Positions 26,125-34,779 of a stretch of 64,000 nt of DNA are shown here, one piece after another; position 1 is the stretch's first letter, and every line of letters begins with the position of its first letter. The notes beneath the pieces were generated by a model that made no database searches, was not told the origin of the DNA, and saw only the letters and a list, made by a program, of their open reading frames with translations. The DNA comes from Roseomonas rosulenta (GTDB lineage Bacteria; Pseudomonadota; Alphaproteobacteria; Acetobacterales; Acetobacteraceae). The DNA lies in NCBI RefSeq assembly GCF_016106005.1, contig NZ_JACADR010000004.1:1-64000 (forward strand), written 5' to 3'. Made by a program: the position numbers and the translations under genes.

Positions 26125-26720
26125 CAGAGATGGAACCGCCGGTAGCGTTCGAGGGCGGCCAGGCGATCCGCGGCGAGCGGCAGCGTGTCAGCGCGATGCT
26201 CGAAATAGCCGACCGTGCCGACACCCTCTGTCGTCTCGTTGCGGACAGCGGGATCGCGCCCCTGGCCGTGCCAGAGCTCGGCGAGCAGGTCGAGGCAGGC
26301 CCGCTCCAGCGCGGGCGGCGCCTCGTCCGGCAACGCGAAGCCAGCCAGGTACTCCACAACCACCAGCCGCCCGGTCCATGGCACGCGCATCCCCTCGCGC
26401 AACCGATAGAGCAGTACGCCGACCCGCTCATAGTCAGCGGCGGCCAGCGCGACGCCGTCCTCGGTGACGGCGGAGACGATCACCCCGATGTCACGCTGCA
26501 ACACGATGACATCGACAGCGGCGGAAAGCCGATCGGTCTGCCGCAGCGTCTCCCGTCCGAAGCCACCGCGGTTGCACCACTGCGCGACCAGGTCCGACGC
26601 CTCGCGGATCAAATCCGCGATGCGAGCGTCCTGCACCGTGTCCGTGACGGCGAGTTCGCGCTTGGCGGTGGCCAGCGTCGTGAGGTCACTACTGCCGGCT
26701 GGAGTAAGGACTTCGAGCAT
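26124..26720 (-). CDS. Head-tail connector (gp6-like)
   Basis: A 198-residue protein. The N-terminal helices LATAKRELAVTDTVQDARIA, then DLIREASDLVAQWCNRGGFG match the HK97 gp6/DNA-packaging connector family. Later parts have VPWTGRLVVVEYLAGFALPD and EAPPALERACLDLLAELWHG. These proteins form the ring below the portal. Confidence 0.75.
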   Translation of the reverse strand: MLEVLTPAGSSDLTTLATAKRELAVTDTVQDARIADLIREASDLVAQWCNRGGFGRETLRQTDRLSAAVDVIVLQRDIGVIVSAVTEDGVALAAADYERVGVLLYRLREGMRVPWTGRLVVVEYLAGFALPDEAPPALERACLDLLAELWHGQGRDPAVRNETTEGVGTVGYFEHRADTLPLAADRLAALERYRRFHL

Positions 26721-26837
26721 GATGTCGGTTCCCCAGCGGCCCGAAACGCCTATGGTTTGAAGGGCTGCATCTCCGCTACGTTGGGATTGGACGGCGCGAC
26801 CGGCGCCGCCCGCATCTCTATCCGCGGAAGAAGCTCC

Positions 26838-26957
26838 ATGCGGGTGTTTGTCTTAGTTCTCTTGAGCCTGCCCCTGCTGGCGGCCGGCTGTTGCGAGCGA
26901 GTGACCTGCACGGTCCTTCCGCCCAGCGCATATAACAACGCCAACGGCGGTACCTGA
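26838..26957 (+). CDS. Putative 39-residue lipoprotein, opposite to phage genes
   Basis: The frame starts MRVFVLVLLSLPLLAAGC and has a lipobox LAAGC, then CERVTCTVLPPS and ends NGGT. GGAAGAAGCTCC precedes the ATG. It lies in a 285-base gap between minus-strand structural genes and faces the other way. Two more Cys follow the lipidated Cys. Small exported lipoproteins from prophages can alter the host surface, but no function can be assigned. Confidence 0.45.
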   Translation: MRVFVLVLLSLPLLAAGCCERVTCTVLPPSAYNNANGGT

Positions 26958-27005
26958 GGTGCCTCTGGTACAGCAGGGCACCGAGGTGATTGCACAGGCC
27001 GGGAA

Positions 27006-27284
27006 TCAAGTCCTCCGGTCAGCAGCGCGGCGCCGGCGCGCGGTCAGGGTGTCACTGCTCGGGGGCGCGGCGTTGGTGAGGGCATCCGCGGACGGGGGAA
27101 GCGCCGACGCGGCGACCGATAGGATCGGCTCGGCATACCCCTCCGAGATCAGCCCTGCCGCGGCACCGGCGCGCAGGCTGACCTCCTCGCCGGCGGCGAC
27201 GGCGATCAGCCGTACGCCGTCCAGCGAGTAGGAGAACGCCCGCAGCGCCCGGATCCGCCGCTGCCCCTCCGGCGTCATGCTCAC
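27006..27284 (-). CDS. Hypothetical small phage protein
   Basis: About 92 residues. A basic helix (PEGQRRIRALRAFSYSLDG), a short beta section (VRLIAVAAGEEVSLRAG, GLISEGYAEP) and an Ala/Ser/Pro-rich tail. The middle looks like the small SH3-like proteins often found near capsid genes. GTG at 27284 overlaps the preceding stop; an ATG at 27278 is also possible. No firm family. Confidence 0.5.
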   Translation of the reverse strand: MSMTPEGQRRIRALRAFSYSLDGVRLIAVAAGEEVSLRAGAAAGLISEGYAEPILSVAASALPPSADALTNAAPPSSDTLTARRRRAADRRT

Positions 27285-27712
27285 ACCGGCGGGTTCGACG
27301 TCGGCGCGTTGCGCGGATGGCCGAGCAGTGCAATCGCGGAGAGAGAGATGTTCCCCGTGTTGTTCGCCGGCGTCAGCGTCAGCCGCACGTAGCGCGGGCC
27401 GCCGACATAGCCGATCTTTCGCGTCGCATTGTCGTCCGCGAAGGTCAGCCCGGCCTTGGCCTCGGTGCCGATCAGCTCCTTGTCCGCCACCGCGACGGCG
27501 CCGGCCATGTTGGCGGCATCGCTGGCCTCGACCAGCGCCGTGACCGTGACGTCGGCATCGGCCAGGCTGCCGGCGGCGATCAGGAAGGTCAGACTCTCAT
27601 AGCCCTTGGTGTCGATGATCGCCGACACGAAGGGCGTGTTGTCGATCACCGCCGCGCCGGGAGCGATGGCCCGGACGGGGTGGATGTTGTTGCACAGGTC
27701 TCGGGTCGCCAT
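27281..27712 (-). CDS. Hypothetical phage capsid-associated protein
   Basis: A 143-residue protein. It starts MATRDLCNNIHPVRAIAPGA, then FVSAIIDTKGYESLTFLIAA and YVGGPRYVRLTLTPANNTGN. It is beta-rich and Thr/Ala-rich, compatible with a capsid decoration or head-fibre protein, and lies directly after the major capsid gene. I do not recognise the family with certainty. Confidence 0.55.
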   Translation of the reverse strand: MATRDLCNNIHPVRAIAPGAAVIDNTPFVSAIIDTKGYESLTFLIAAGSLADADVTVTALVEASDAANMAGAVAVADKELIGTEAKAGLTFADDNATRKIGYVGGPRYVRLTLTPANNTGNISLSAIALLGHPRNAPTSNPPV

Positions 27713-27753
27713 GGAGGATCCCCTGTCGTTGGAATGGAAGGTCTCGGCGGGGT

Positions 27754-27799
27754 CCGGGGGGCGCCACGCCCCCCGGCGGAGCGCGAGGCGGAGCCTCGC
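27754..27799 (-). terminator. Two tandem perfect hairpins after the major capsid gene
   Basis: CCGGGGGGCG at 27754-27763 and CGCCCCCCGG at 27767-27776 form a 10-bp stem with the loop CCA. GCGAGGC at 27783-27789 and GCCTCGC at 27793-27799 form a 7-bp stem with a 3-base loop. They lie between the capsid stop at 27837 and the next gene. There is no clear T-run. They could reduce read-through, so that capsid is made in excess, or stabilise the capsid mRNA. Confidence 0.5.
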
Positions 27800-27836
27800 T
27801 CTTGCTGTCGCCGTCAGTGGCCGCGGCGGACGCGCG

Positions 27837-29135
27837 TCACGCCGCCGCGCACTTCAGCTTGCGCATGGTCTCGGCCAGCACGACCGCCCCGCCCATGCGC
27901 CGGCGGAACAGGAAGCGCACATTGCCGCTGGTCGCCTGCGTGAAGGGATCGCGCAGCATGGTCATGGCGATGCGGTCGACGATGACATAGCCGCGGCGGA
28001 AGTCCCCGAAGGCGATCGGGAAGGCATCCGCCCCCTCGTTCGGCATGTCCGGGCACTCGACGTACGGCGCGCCGAGGATGGTGTTCGGCACCCCGTTCGC
28101 CAGCCCGGGCATCCAGACGTAGTTCTTGTCGGCGTCCTTCAGCTTGCGCACCGAGCCCAGCGTCACTCGGTTCAGGGTCCAGACCGCGTTGCGCGCATAG
28201 GCGGTCTTGAGGGCGTGGAATAGGGTGACCAGCCCGTTCCCCTGGCCCTCAGCATCGGAGATGGTCGCCGCCGAGCCGGAGGGCGTGAAGGCGATGTCCT
28301 GGTTGGTCAGGATGCCTTCGGCCTCGCCGACGCCGGAGCCGCCGACGAATTCCTGCCCCTCCTTGACCGCGAACTGCTCGACCGCCTCGGCGCGGATCTC
28401 GCTCTCGAGGTCGTAGGCACTGTCCTCCAGGTTGTGCTGCGAGATGTCGACCAGGGCGTAGACCTCGGGCGCGGTGATCTCGATCATCCCGTAAGCGAGG
28501 CCGGGGGTCTCGGTGCGGGTGCCCTGCTCGGAGACGCGCCGGGCGGCGAACTGGCCGGTGCGCTTCGGCAGCATGATCGACTTGCTGGACGTGCCGCGGA
28601 CCCGCGCCAGGGAGCGGACCGGGCTCATCTCGGTCACACCCTTGATGATCTCGCGGACGTACTCCGAGGGGGCCAGGTACCCGCCGGTGGTGTCGTCGGC
28701 GATCGACATCGCCTTGTGCTCGGCCGCGACGTCCGACAGGGCCTTCTGCTGCTCGGCGGTGAGGTTCGGCACGCCGAGCGTGTGGGCGTTGATCACCGCC
28801 CGCGCCCAGGTGTTCACCCTCGCATTGAGCTCGGCCTGGCGGTCGCCCGAGCCCATGCCGGGGCGGTTCAGCCGGGTCTCGATCCGCTCCAGGGCCTCCT
28901 TCGAGCCCTCCGCCGCGTCGCGGCCGGCCTTGGCCTCGAGCTCGGCCTTGGTCAGGCGCTGGTTCAGCGTCTCGAACTGGTCGAGCGCCGTGTTTACCCG
29001 CTGGAGCTTCTCCTCCAGCACGACATCGACGGCGCCCTTCTTGCCGAATTCGGCGAGGCGGTTGTCGTTGGTCGCCTTGAATTCCTCGAAGGCACGGCCG
29101 AGGCCGTCGAGGGCCTCCTTCACATCGGTTTCCAT
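27837..29135 (-). CDS. HK97-family major capsid protein
   Basis: A 432-residue protein. The first 110 residues are a coiled-coil delta/scaffold domain (LGRAFEEFKATNDNRLAEF, then LNQRLTKAELEAKAG), probably removed by the protease coded next. The HK97 fold follows: TTGGYLAPSEYVREIIKGVT, MSPVRSLARVRGT, and NAVWTLNRVTLGSVRKLKDA. It ends with FRRRMGGAVVLAETMRKLKC. It forms the icosahedral shell. Preceded by protease, portal and terminase in the standard order. Confidence 0.9.
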   Translation of the reverse strand: METDVKEALDGLGRAFEEFKATNDNRLAEFGKKGAVDVVLEEKLQRVNTALDQFETLNQRLTKAELEAKAGRDAAEGSKEALERIETRLNRPGMGSGDRQAELNARVNTWARAVINAHTLGVPNLTAEQQKALSDVAAEHKAMSIADDTTGGYLAPSEYVREIIKGVTEMSPVRSLARVRGTSSKSIMLPKRTGQFAARRVSEQGTRTETPGLAYGMIEITAPEVYALVDISQHNLEDSAYDLESEIRAEAVEQFAVKEGQEFVGGSGVGEAEGILTNQDIAFTPSGSAATISDAEGQGNGLVTLFHALKTAYARNAVWTLNRVTLGSVRKLKDADKNYVWMPGLANGVPNTILGAPYVECPDMPNEGADAFPIAFGDFRRGYVIVDRIAMTMLRDPFTQATSGNVRFLFRRRMGGAVVLAETMRKLKCAAA

Positions 29136-29146
29136 GGGGTATCCCG

Positions 29147-29812
29147 TCAGGATTGGAGGATCTGCTGCAGCCGGCGGATGCCGGCGAGCACATCGGCCCT
29201 TCCGTCCTCATCCCGAGGGTCGGCACTGGCCTTGAAGCCGCGCGAGGCGATCGCCTTGGCGCGGTCACGCGAGAACCCTGCCTCCCGCAGGAAGTCCTCG
29301 AAGTCTCGGATGGTCTGGATCCCACCGGCGCGGGCCTTGAAGTCGGTCACCACCGCAGCCGGGTTTACGCCATGGCCACGGGGCGCCAGCGACACCTCGT
29401 CCAGCCAGATGGTTTTCAGGCGACGCAGCTCTGCGGCGCGGTCGACCTCGAACAGCATGGCGGTGTAGCCGATGGACAGGTCCATCGCGCCGTCACCGCG
29501 CAGGGTGCCGTAGGCCTTCTGGCCATCGGGGTGCTCGAGGTCGAGCTGGCCGGCGCAGTACAAGCCGCGCTCGTCCTCACGGAACTCCGACCAGGCGCCG
29601 ATCGCCTTGCCGGGGTCGTGGAACCACAGCATGCGCGGGGCAGTGCCGCGGCGGGCGTGTTCGGCCAGCGTCTCGGCAAAGGCACCGGGCAGGATCACGT
29701 CACGATAGGTGTCGACCACGTCGAACACGGCGCCGTAGCCCTCGAAGGCACCGCTGTCGGCGGCGACGGACTTCACTTCGAAGCGGGCGCGGATGTCGCC
29801 ACGATGCCGCAT
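29147..29812 (-). CDS. HK97-family prohead protease
   Basis: About 221 residues. The pattern EGYGAVFDVVDTYRDVILPG, then RMLWFHDPGKAIGAW with the catalytic His and GAMDLSIGYTA with the catalytic Ser belongs to peptidase family U35 (S78). The C-terminal part is helical with DFEDFLREAGFSRDRAKAI. It matures the capsid. The start follows the portal stop (GTGATG); the ATG at 29812 is used and a GTG at 29815 is possible. Confidence 0.9.
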   Translation of the reverse strand: MRHRGDIRARFEVKSVAADSGAFEGYGAVFDVVDTYRDVILPGAFAETLAEHARRGTAPRMLWFHDPGKAIGAWSEFREDERGLYCAGQLDLEHPDGQKAYGTLRGDGAMDLSIGYTAMLFEVDRAAELRRLKTIWLDEVSLAPRGHGVNPAAVVTDFKARAGGIQTIRDFEDFLREAGFSRDRAKAIASRGFKASADPRDEDGRADVLAGIRRLQQILQS

Positions 29813-31239
29813 CACGGGGTCTCCAACTGGCCCAGAACCACGTCCAGCGCGTCGCGGGCGCCGCGGATGCGGGCCTCGTTCGCCGCCGACAGGATCCGGC
29901 CAATCCTCTGTTCCAAGGCGGGATCCTCCGCGCCGATGACGCGCGCGACGGCGGCGATGGCCGCCGCCTTGCCCTCCGCGTCGGGAGGGGATGCCGGCGC
30001 CACCGGAGGCGCCTGCTTCGCCGCGAGGGCCGCCTCTGCTTCTGCCTGCGTCGCCAGGTTCAGCGGTCGCAGCGGCTCGTCGAGGCCGGGGATCGGATTC
30101 AGGTCCTCGAGGCCGCGGGCCTCATTGCGCGTCAGCACGCCGAGGGTGATCAGCGCGCTGTAGAAGTCAGAGCGGGTGCGGGCATCGCCGCGCATCAGCG
30201 CCTGCAGGGAGAACTTCGCGTAGAGCCGGCGCTGCCGTTCCTCCCGCGTCATCAGGTCGACGCGGATCCGCTCCTCGAAGCGCCGGGTCCAGCGGCCGAG
30301 CGAGTAGACGACATTGGCGATGAAGAACTGCTCGGCCGAGGCGTAGGTGCTGGCCTTGTCGGAATGCCCGACCATGGCCGGGTAGACCCCGAAGGCGCGG
30401 CAGATCTCCTCGATCTGGAACCGCCGGGTCTCGATATGCTGGGCATCGACGCCGGTCATGCCCATCGGTTCCCATTTCAGGCCGGAGGACAGCACCGCGG
30501 TGCGCATGGCGTTGGACAATCCGCCCTGGGTCTGCTGCCAGGCGGCGCGGAGTTCATCGACCTGCTCCCGGGTCAGCCGCTGCTCGGTGGTGAGGATGCC
30601 GCCCGGGCGAGCGCCATTGGCGTGCAGCCGCGCGTGCGCCTCCTCGGTGGCCAGCGCCAGGCCGATCGCCTCGCGGGCCAGCTTGGTGGCGTCGAGGCCG
30701 GAGTACGCGTTCCACGACGGCGCGCGCAAATGGAAGACCTGCTCGCGGCCGACCGTCAGGCTGCGGCCGTCGGCGAGGACCAGATGATAGACGAGGTCGT
30801 AGCCTTGGCGCTGCTCGATCGAGACGGTGCCGGGCACCAGCGGGATCAGCTCGCGGATCGGACCGCGCGGGTTCGGGCGGTTGATGAAGGAGATGCCGTC
30901 GCCGCAGAGCACGGCGTGCATCAGCGTCGTCTCGATCCACTCGGGCCAGGTCTGCCATTCATTCGGCTGGCCGGCGAAGAAGTCCCACAGCGGTTCGTCC
31001 ACCGCGACGTCGCGTCCGCCGCCATCGCGCGGGCGGTAGATGTCGAGCGGGAGCATGGCGACGCCGCAGGCGATGGCCTGCACGCAAGCGAGTGCAGTGG
31101 TGCACTCCAGCGCGGAGGTCGCGTTCACCGTGGCGCCAGATTTCGCGGGCGGGCGCAGCGCGTCCCAGAAGCCCGGCGCGAAGGTCACAGCTTTCCGTTC
31201 CCGCCATAGGCGGGCGAGGCTGCCGATCAGACCAGGCAT
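29812..31239 (-). CDS. HK97-family portal protein
   Basis: A 475-residue protein. Typical portal segments are ECTTALACVQAIACGVAMLP, LYRPRDG-like LDIYRPRDGGGRD, FFAGQPNEWQTWPEWIE, and GARPGGILTTEQRLTREQVD. It ends with a charged helical region. It forms the dodecameric ring through which DNA enters. A cargo permease gene separates it from the terminase. Confidence 0.9.
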   Translation of the reverse strand: MPGLIGSLARLWRERKAVTFAPGFWDALRPPAKSGATVNATSALECTTALACVQAIACGVAMLPLDIYRPRDGGGRDVAVDEPLWDFFAGQPNEWQTWPEWIETTLMHAVLCGDGISFINRPNPRGPIRELIPLVPGTVSIEQRQGYDLVYHLVLADGRSLTVGREQVFHLRAPSWNAYSGLDATKLAREAIGLALATEEAHARLHANGARPGGILTTEQRLTREQVDELRAAWQQTQGGLSNAMRTAVLSSGLKWEPMGMTGVDAQHIETRRFQIEEICRAFGVYPAMVGHSDKASTYASAEQFFIANVVYSLGRWTRRFEERIRVDLMTREERQRRLYAKFSLQALMRGDARTRSDFYSALITLGVLTRNEARGLEDLNPIPGLDEPLRPLNLATQAEAEAALAAKQAPPVAPASPPDAEGKAAAIAAVARVIGAEDPALEQRIGRILSAANEARIRGARDALDVVLGQLETP

Positions 31240-31399
31240 CAGGCGTGCGCGCGTGCGCCGACGACGCCGGATCGATGCCGGCGAAGGTCTCGTGCCATGC
31301 GGCGCCTCATCGACAGGGGTACAGAGGAGTCAGGCAGTTGATGGCGGCCGCTGACGATCCGTGGCGGACATCTGAGTTCTTTCATCTCGTATTGCCGGC

Positions 31400-32188
31400 A
31401 TGGCACATTACAGAATGGCCACCATCGGGGATCTGACCGGTCTCGTCCCCTCGGGCGCCGCGCTGGCGTGGCTCTTGGCCGCGTCCTTCGCAGCGGGGTT
31501 GGCGCGCGGCTTCTCAGGCTTCGGCCAGGCCCTCATCTTCGTGCCGGTCGCCGCGGTGGCGATGAGCCCGCGGGTGGCGGCGCCGCTCATGTGGGCGTTG
31601 GAAGCCTATGCGATGGTCAAGCTCACGCCGCCGGCTTGGCGGCAGGGCGACCGGGTGGAAGCCGGCTGGCTGGGGCTCGGTGTCCTGCTCGGCACACCCG
31701 TTGGGGCGCTCGCGCTCGTCTCCTTCGATGCGCTGACCCTGCGGTGGCTCGTGGCGCTGTCCATTCTGGCCATGCTGGTGCTGCTGATCTCGGGATGGCG
31801 CTTCCGAGGCCCGCGCCGACCGGCACTGACCGCGGGCGTGGGCGCGGCTGGCGGCGTGTTTAGCGGAATCGCCATGGCGCCAGGCCCTCCGGTCATCGCC
31901 TATCTGCTCGGGCGTGACGGAGATGCGCGGCAGGCCCGCGCCACCTTCGCGCTGTTCCTCGCCGTGAACTGGATCGTTGTCGCGGTAGCATTTGCTGCAG
32001 CAGGTCTGCTGGACCACACGCTGCTCGTTCCTTTGGCTGTGACCGTACCGGCCTATGCCGCGGGGATCTGGGGCGGCCTTCGCATGTTCGGGTTGGCGGA
32101 CGAGAAGGTCTTCCGGCACGCCTGCTACGCGATGATCGGACTGGCCGCGATCATCGGTCTGCCGGTGTGGGATAGCGTGCTGAGATAG
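31400..32188 (+). CDS. TauE/SafE-family membrane permease, cargo gene inside the head module
   Basis: A 262-residue protein with about eight hydrophobic segments (for example LAWLLAASFAAGLARGFSGF, GWLGLGVLLGTPVGALALVS and RWLVALSILAMLVLLISGW). The repeated G-x-x-x-G-F/G-x-x-G pattern and size fit the sulfite exporter TauE/SafE family, which exports sulfite or organosulfur anions. It is on the plus strand between portal and large terminase, all minus. This is the second host-like gene inserted in the morphogenesis genes, so it is probably a moron. Confidence 0.8.
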   Translation: MAHYRMATIGDLTGLVPSGAALAWLLAASFAAGLARGFSGFGQALIFVPVAAVAMSPRVAAPLMWALEAYAMVKLTPPAWRQGDRVEAGWLGLGVLLGTPVGALALVSFDALTLRWLVALSILAMLVLLISGWRFRGPRRPALTAGVGAAGGVFSGIAMAPGPPVIAYLLGRDGDARQARATFALFLAVNWIVVAVAFAAAGLLDHTLLVPLAVTVPAYAAGIWGGLRMFGLADEKVFRHACYAMIGLAAIIGLPVWDSVLR

Positions 32189-32257
32189 TCCGTCCGGACA
32201 GCCGCGCCGCGCCAAGCGAGCTACCCGCCGACGGCGGAAGCACCAGCCCGCCTGCGG

Positions 32258-33898
32258 CTAGATGACAAAGACCGCCGGCGCCGACCGCGCCTCCGGGTTC
32301 CGCGACATCAGCTCCGCCGCATTGAAGGCGGCGACCAGCGGGTCGATCTTCGCCTTGCCCGCCGCCTGCTTGGTGATGGTGATCGCGTTGCCGCGCGGCT
32401 CGACCCGCGCATTGCCGACGCACCACGCCATCAGCGCCTGGCCGGGATGCCACAGCGTGCCGTCCGCCAGTTTGCGTTCCAGCGTCTTGATCGCCCCGCT
32501 GATCCGCCAGCCCTGCGGGATGCCGACCACACGATCGCCAGTGATGTGCCGCTCTGCCAGCGCATCGACGATGCCACCGATGCCGACCGGATCGAGCCCC
32601 ACGGCGTGCAGCAGGCCGGCACGGTCGATGTCGGCGACCAGGTCCGCGACCTCCTCCACATCCTCGCCGAGGCGCCCAACGATGCGCAGGTCGCCGTCGC
32701 GGGCGAAGTCCTGCATTCGGGCAGCCTCCGACTTCCGCCGCTCCAGCACGATCGGATGCGCCCAGGCGCGCGACCACAGCAGCCAGTCCCGCGTGAGGGC
32801 GTCGCGGCCGATGACCGAGAGGCCGAGCAGGTCGTCGAGCCCGCCGCCATCGATGCCGACGGTGACCACTTCCGCGCGGCGGAGCAACTGATCCAGCGTC
32901 AGGTCGGGATCCGCCTGCGGCTCCCAATGCTCCGCCCCGGCCCAGGTGTCCGACAGCAGTGCCAGGCCAATCTCGACATTGAGGTGCTGTGACGCCCAGC
33001 GGCGCAGCTCCTCCTCCCCCGCCTCGACCGCCGCGTGGTAGTCCGGGATCAGCCGCTGGACCGTGATGGACCGCCCGTCATTCGGCGTGACCATCTTCCA
33101 GTTGGCCGGGTCCCGCCATTCGATCTCCGGCGGGAACTCGTAGAGCACCGGCAGGATCGGCGCCTGCAGGATACCGTCCCGGACCTTCCTGGCCTTCATC
33201 AGCTCGGCGCGGAAAACGCCCGCGGGCGGGCGCTCCGACTGGGTGGTGATGGTGATCAGGAACCCCTCGGGCTGCGAGATCAGTCCGCCACGGATCTGGC
33301 CGATCACCCGGTCGGCGTCCGGCGCCTCGGCGATGACGTGCAGCTCGTCGAGCAGGATTCCCGCCGGCTTGGTGCCGGTGACAATCTTCGGGTCGAAGGA
33401 CTTCACCTTGAGGAAGGCATTGGTCGGCCGGTAGGTGATGCGCTTGAGGTGTTCCTGCACGTGGAACTTCGCCGCCAGCACCGGATCGGCCTCGATCATC
33501 CCGACTGCCTGGCGGTAGGCGAGGTCGGAGACATCCTGCGTCGGCGCCACGATGATGAATTCCGCCCGCGGGCGCCGGTTCATCAGCAGGGCGGTGACCA
33601 TGATCGCCGCCCCGGCGGTGGTCTTGGCGTTCTTCTTGGGGACGAGGGCGAAGATCTCGCGGATGTGCCGCTCGGTGCCATCCCAGGAGCCGAACAGCGC
33701 GCGGACGATGTCGCGCTGCCAATCGCCACCCGCGGTGGATAGCGGCGGCCGGCCCGGCACATCCGGCAACCGCAGCCGATTGAAGATGGTGACCGCCCGC
33801 TCGGCCTCGCCCTTGAGCAGGGGCAGGTCAGGCACGAGCGTCCTGCCGGCCTGGATGCGGGTGATCCAGTCCGGGCAGGCCAGCGACCAAGCCGTCAC
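32258..33898 (-). CDS. Terminase large subunit
   Basis: About 546 residues. The ATPase motif is IFALVPKKNAKTTAGAA (the HK97-type Walker A), Walker B is AGILLDELHVIAE, and the C-terminal nuclease has Asp residues in VGIDGGGLDDLLGLSVIG. It cuts and pumps DNA into the prohead. The GTG at 33898 overlaps the small subunit stop by 4 bases (GTGA), which decides the start. Confidence 0.9.
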   Translation of the reverse strand: MTAWSLACPDWITRIQAGRTLVPDLPLLKGEAERAVTIFNRLRLPDVPGRPPLSTAGGDWQRDIVRALFGSWDGTERHIREIFALVPKKNAKTTAGAAIMVTALLMNRRPRAEFIIVAPTQDVSDLAYRQAVGMIEADPVLAAKFHVQEHLKRITYRPTNAFLKVKSFDPKIVTGTKPAGILLDELHVIAEAPDADRVIGQIRGGLISQPEGFLITITTQSERPPAGVFRAELMKARKVRDGILQAPILPVLYEFPPEIEWRDPANWKMVTPNDGRSITVQRLIPDYHAAVEAGEEELRRWASQHLNVEIGLALLSDTWAGAEHWEPQADPDLTLDQLLRRAEVVTVGIDGGGLDDLLGLSVIGRDALTRDWLLWSRAWAHPIVLERRKSEAARMQDFARDGDLRIVGRLGEDVEEVADLVADIDRAGLLHAVGLDPVGIGGIVDALAERHITGDRVVGIPQGWRISGAIKTLERKLADGTLWHPGQALMAWCVGNARVEPRGNAITITKQAAGKAKIDPLVAAFNAAELMSRNPEARSAPAVFVI

Positions 33899-34293
33899 TG
33901 CAGCCGGGTGCTCGCCGGTTCGAGCAGGCTCTCCCAGGAGGTGCCGCGCTCGGCGGTCTCCGCCTCGAGGGCGCGCTGCTCCTTCTTGCCGAGATCGTCC
34001 GTGGCAGGGCGCTCGCGCCAGCCGGCGCGACACTTCAGCCAGAAGATCGCCGCCACCACCGCCTCGCGGCCGTCGCCGGTGGCCTTCTTGAACAGGGAGG
34101 CGGCGACTTTGGCATTGGCCTCGACATGGCCGACCTCGAGCTCGGTCCAGAAGTGCTTGCGCAGCGTCTTCGGGTCGATGCCGATCACCTTGGCGACGTC
34201 GTAGTCCGGGATGCCGAAGGCGGACATCGTCTTGACGGTGGCGCGGTCCTTCTCGGTGGGGGTGTAGGCCGGGCGGCCGGGCTTGCGGGGCAT
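33895..34293 (-). CDS. Terminase small subunit
   Basis: A 132-residue protein with an N-terminal HTH (DRATVKTMSAFGIPDYDVAK, then VIGIDPKTLRKHFWTELEVG) and a helical oligomerisation part ending CRAGWRERPATDDL. Recognises the packaging site and loads the large subunit, whose start overlaps its stop. Confidence 0.8.
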   Translation of the reverse strand: MPRKPGRPAYTPTEKDRATVKTMSAFGIPDYDVAKVIGIDPKTLRKHFWTELEVGHVEANAKVAASLFKKATGDGREAVVAAIFWLKCRAGWRERPATDDLGKKEQRALEAETAERGTSWESLLEPASTRLQ

Positions 34294-34458
34294 GGGGTGC
34301 AGCGCCGCGATGCGCGGCTCCCTGATGCGCGACGCTACGGCGTCACGAGATGATCGGATCGCGCTGAACTCAGCAACATCATGATCGGCAGATGCGCTTG
34401 GCTCGGGCGCGGCTCAGCGCGAATGGTCCGTCACGCGATGCGGAGGACGGAGACCACG

Positions 34459-34683
34459 ATGACCAAGCGCGCAGCGAACCAGCTCAACAGCCTTGAGGCC
34501 TTCCTGATGAAGAAGGCCGAGTTCGACGAATTGCTCGCCGAACTGCAGCAGGCCAGCGCGGATCACTTTGGGGCAGACCCCAACGCGGTGCTCTGGGGCG
34601 AAGCCGCCTGGCTTACCGACGCCACCGCGAAGCTGAAGGACATCGCCGACCAGCATTTCCGCCGCGGGGAATACGCGCCCTGA
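34459..34683 (+). CDS. Hypothetical small protein
   Basis: A 74-residue charged protein: MTKRAANQLNSLEAFLMKKA, then FDELLAELQQASADHFGADP and LWGEAAWLTDATAKLKDIAD. Helical, soluble. GGAGGACGGAG lies upstream. On the plus strand and probably cotranscribed with the DUF3489 gene. No family known to me. Confidence 0.6.
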   Translation: MTKRAANQLNSLEAFLMKKAEFDELLAELQQASADHFGADPNAVLWGEAAWLTDATAKLKDIADQHFRRGEYAP

Positions 34684-34741
34684 CGGGACGCCGCCCCCGC
34701 ACCGCCCCGACCGGCACGAGCCGGCGGGGCTCGGGCTGGTA

Positions 34742-34761
34742 GCACCCGGATCCTCGGGTGC
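34742..34761 (+). promoter_or_regulatory. Stem-loop in the DUF3489 gene leader
   Basis: GCACCCG at 34742-34748 and CGGGTGC at 34755-34761 pair around a 6-base loop, 18 bases before the ATG. The same kind of stem is kept in the relic leader at 3102-3122 (GCACC...GGTGC) though the arms have changed. This suggests a leader structure or operator. Confidence 0.4.
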
Positions 34762-34779
34762 CGAACCAGGAGCCCGATC

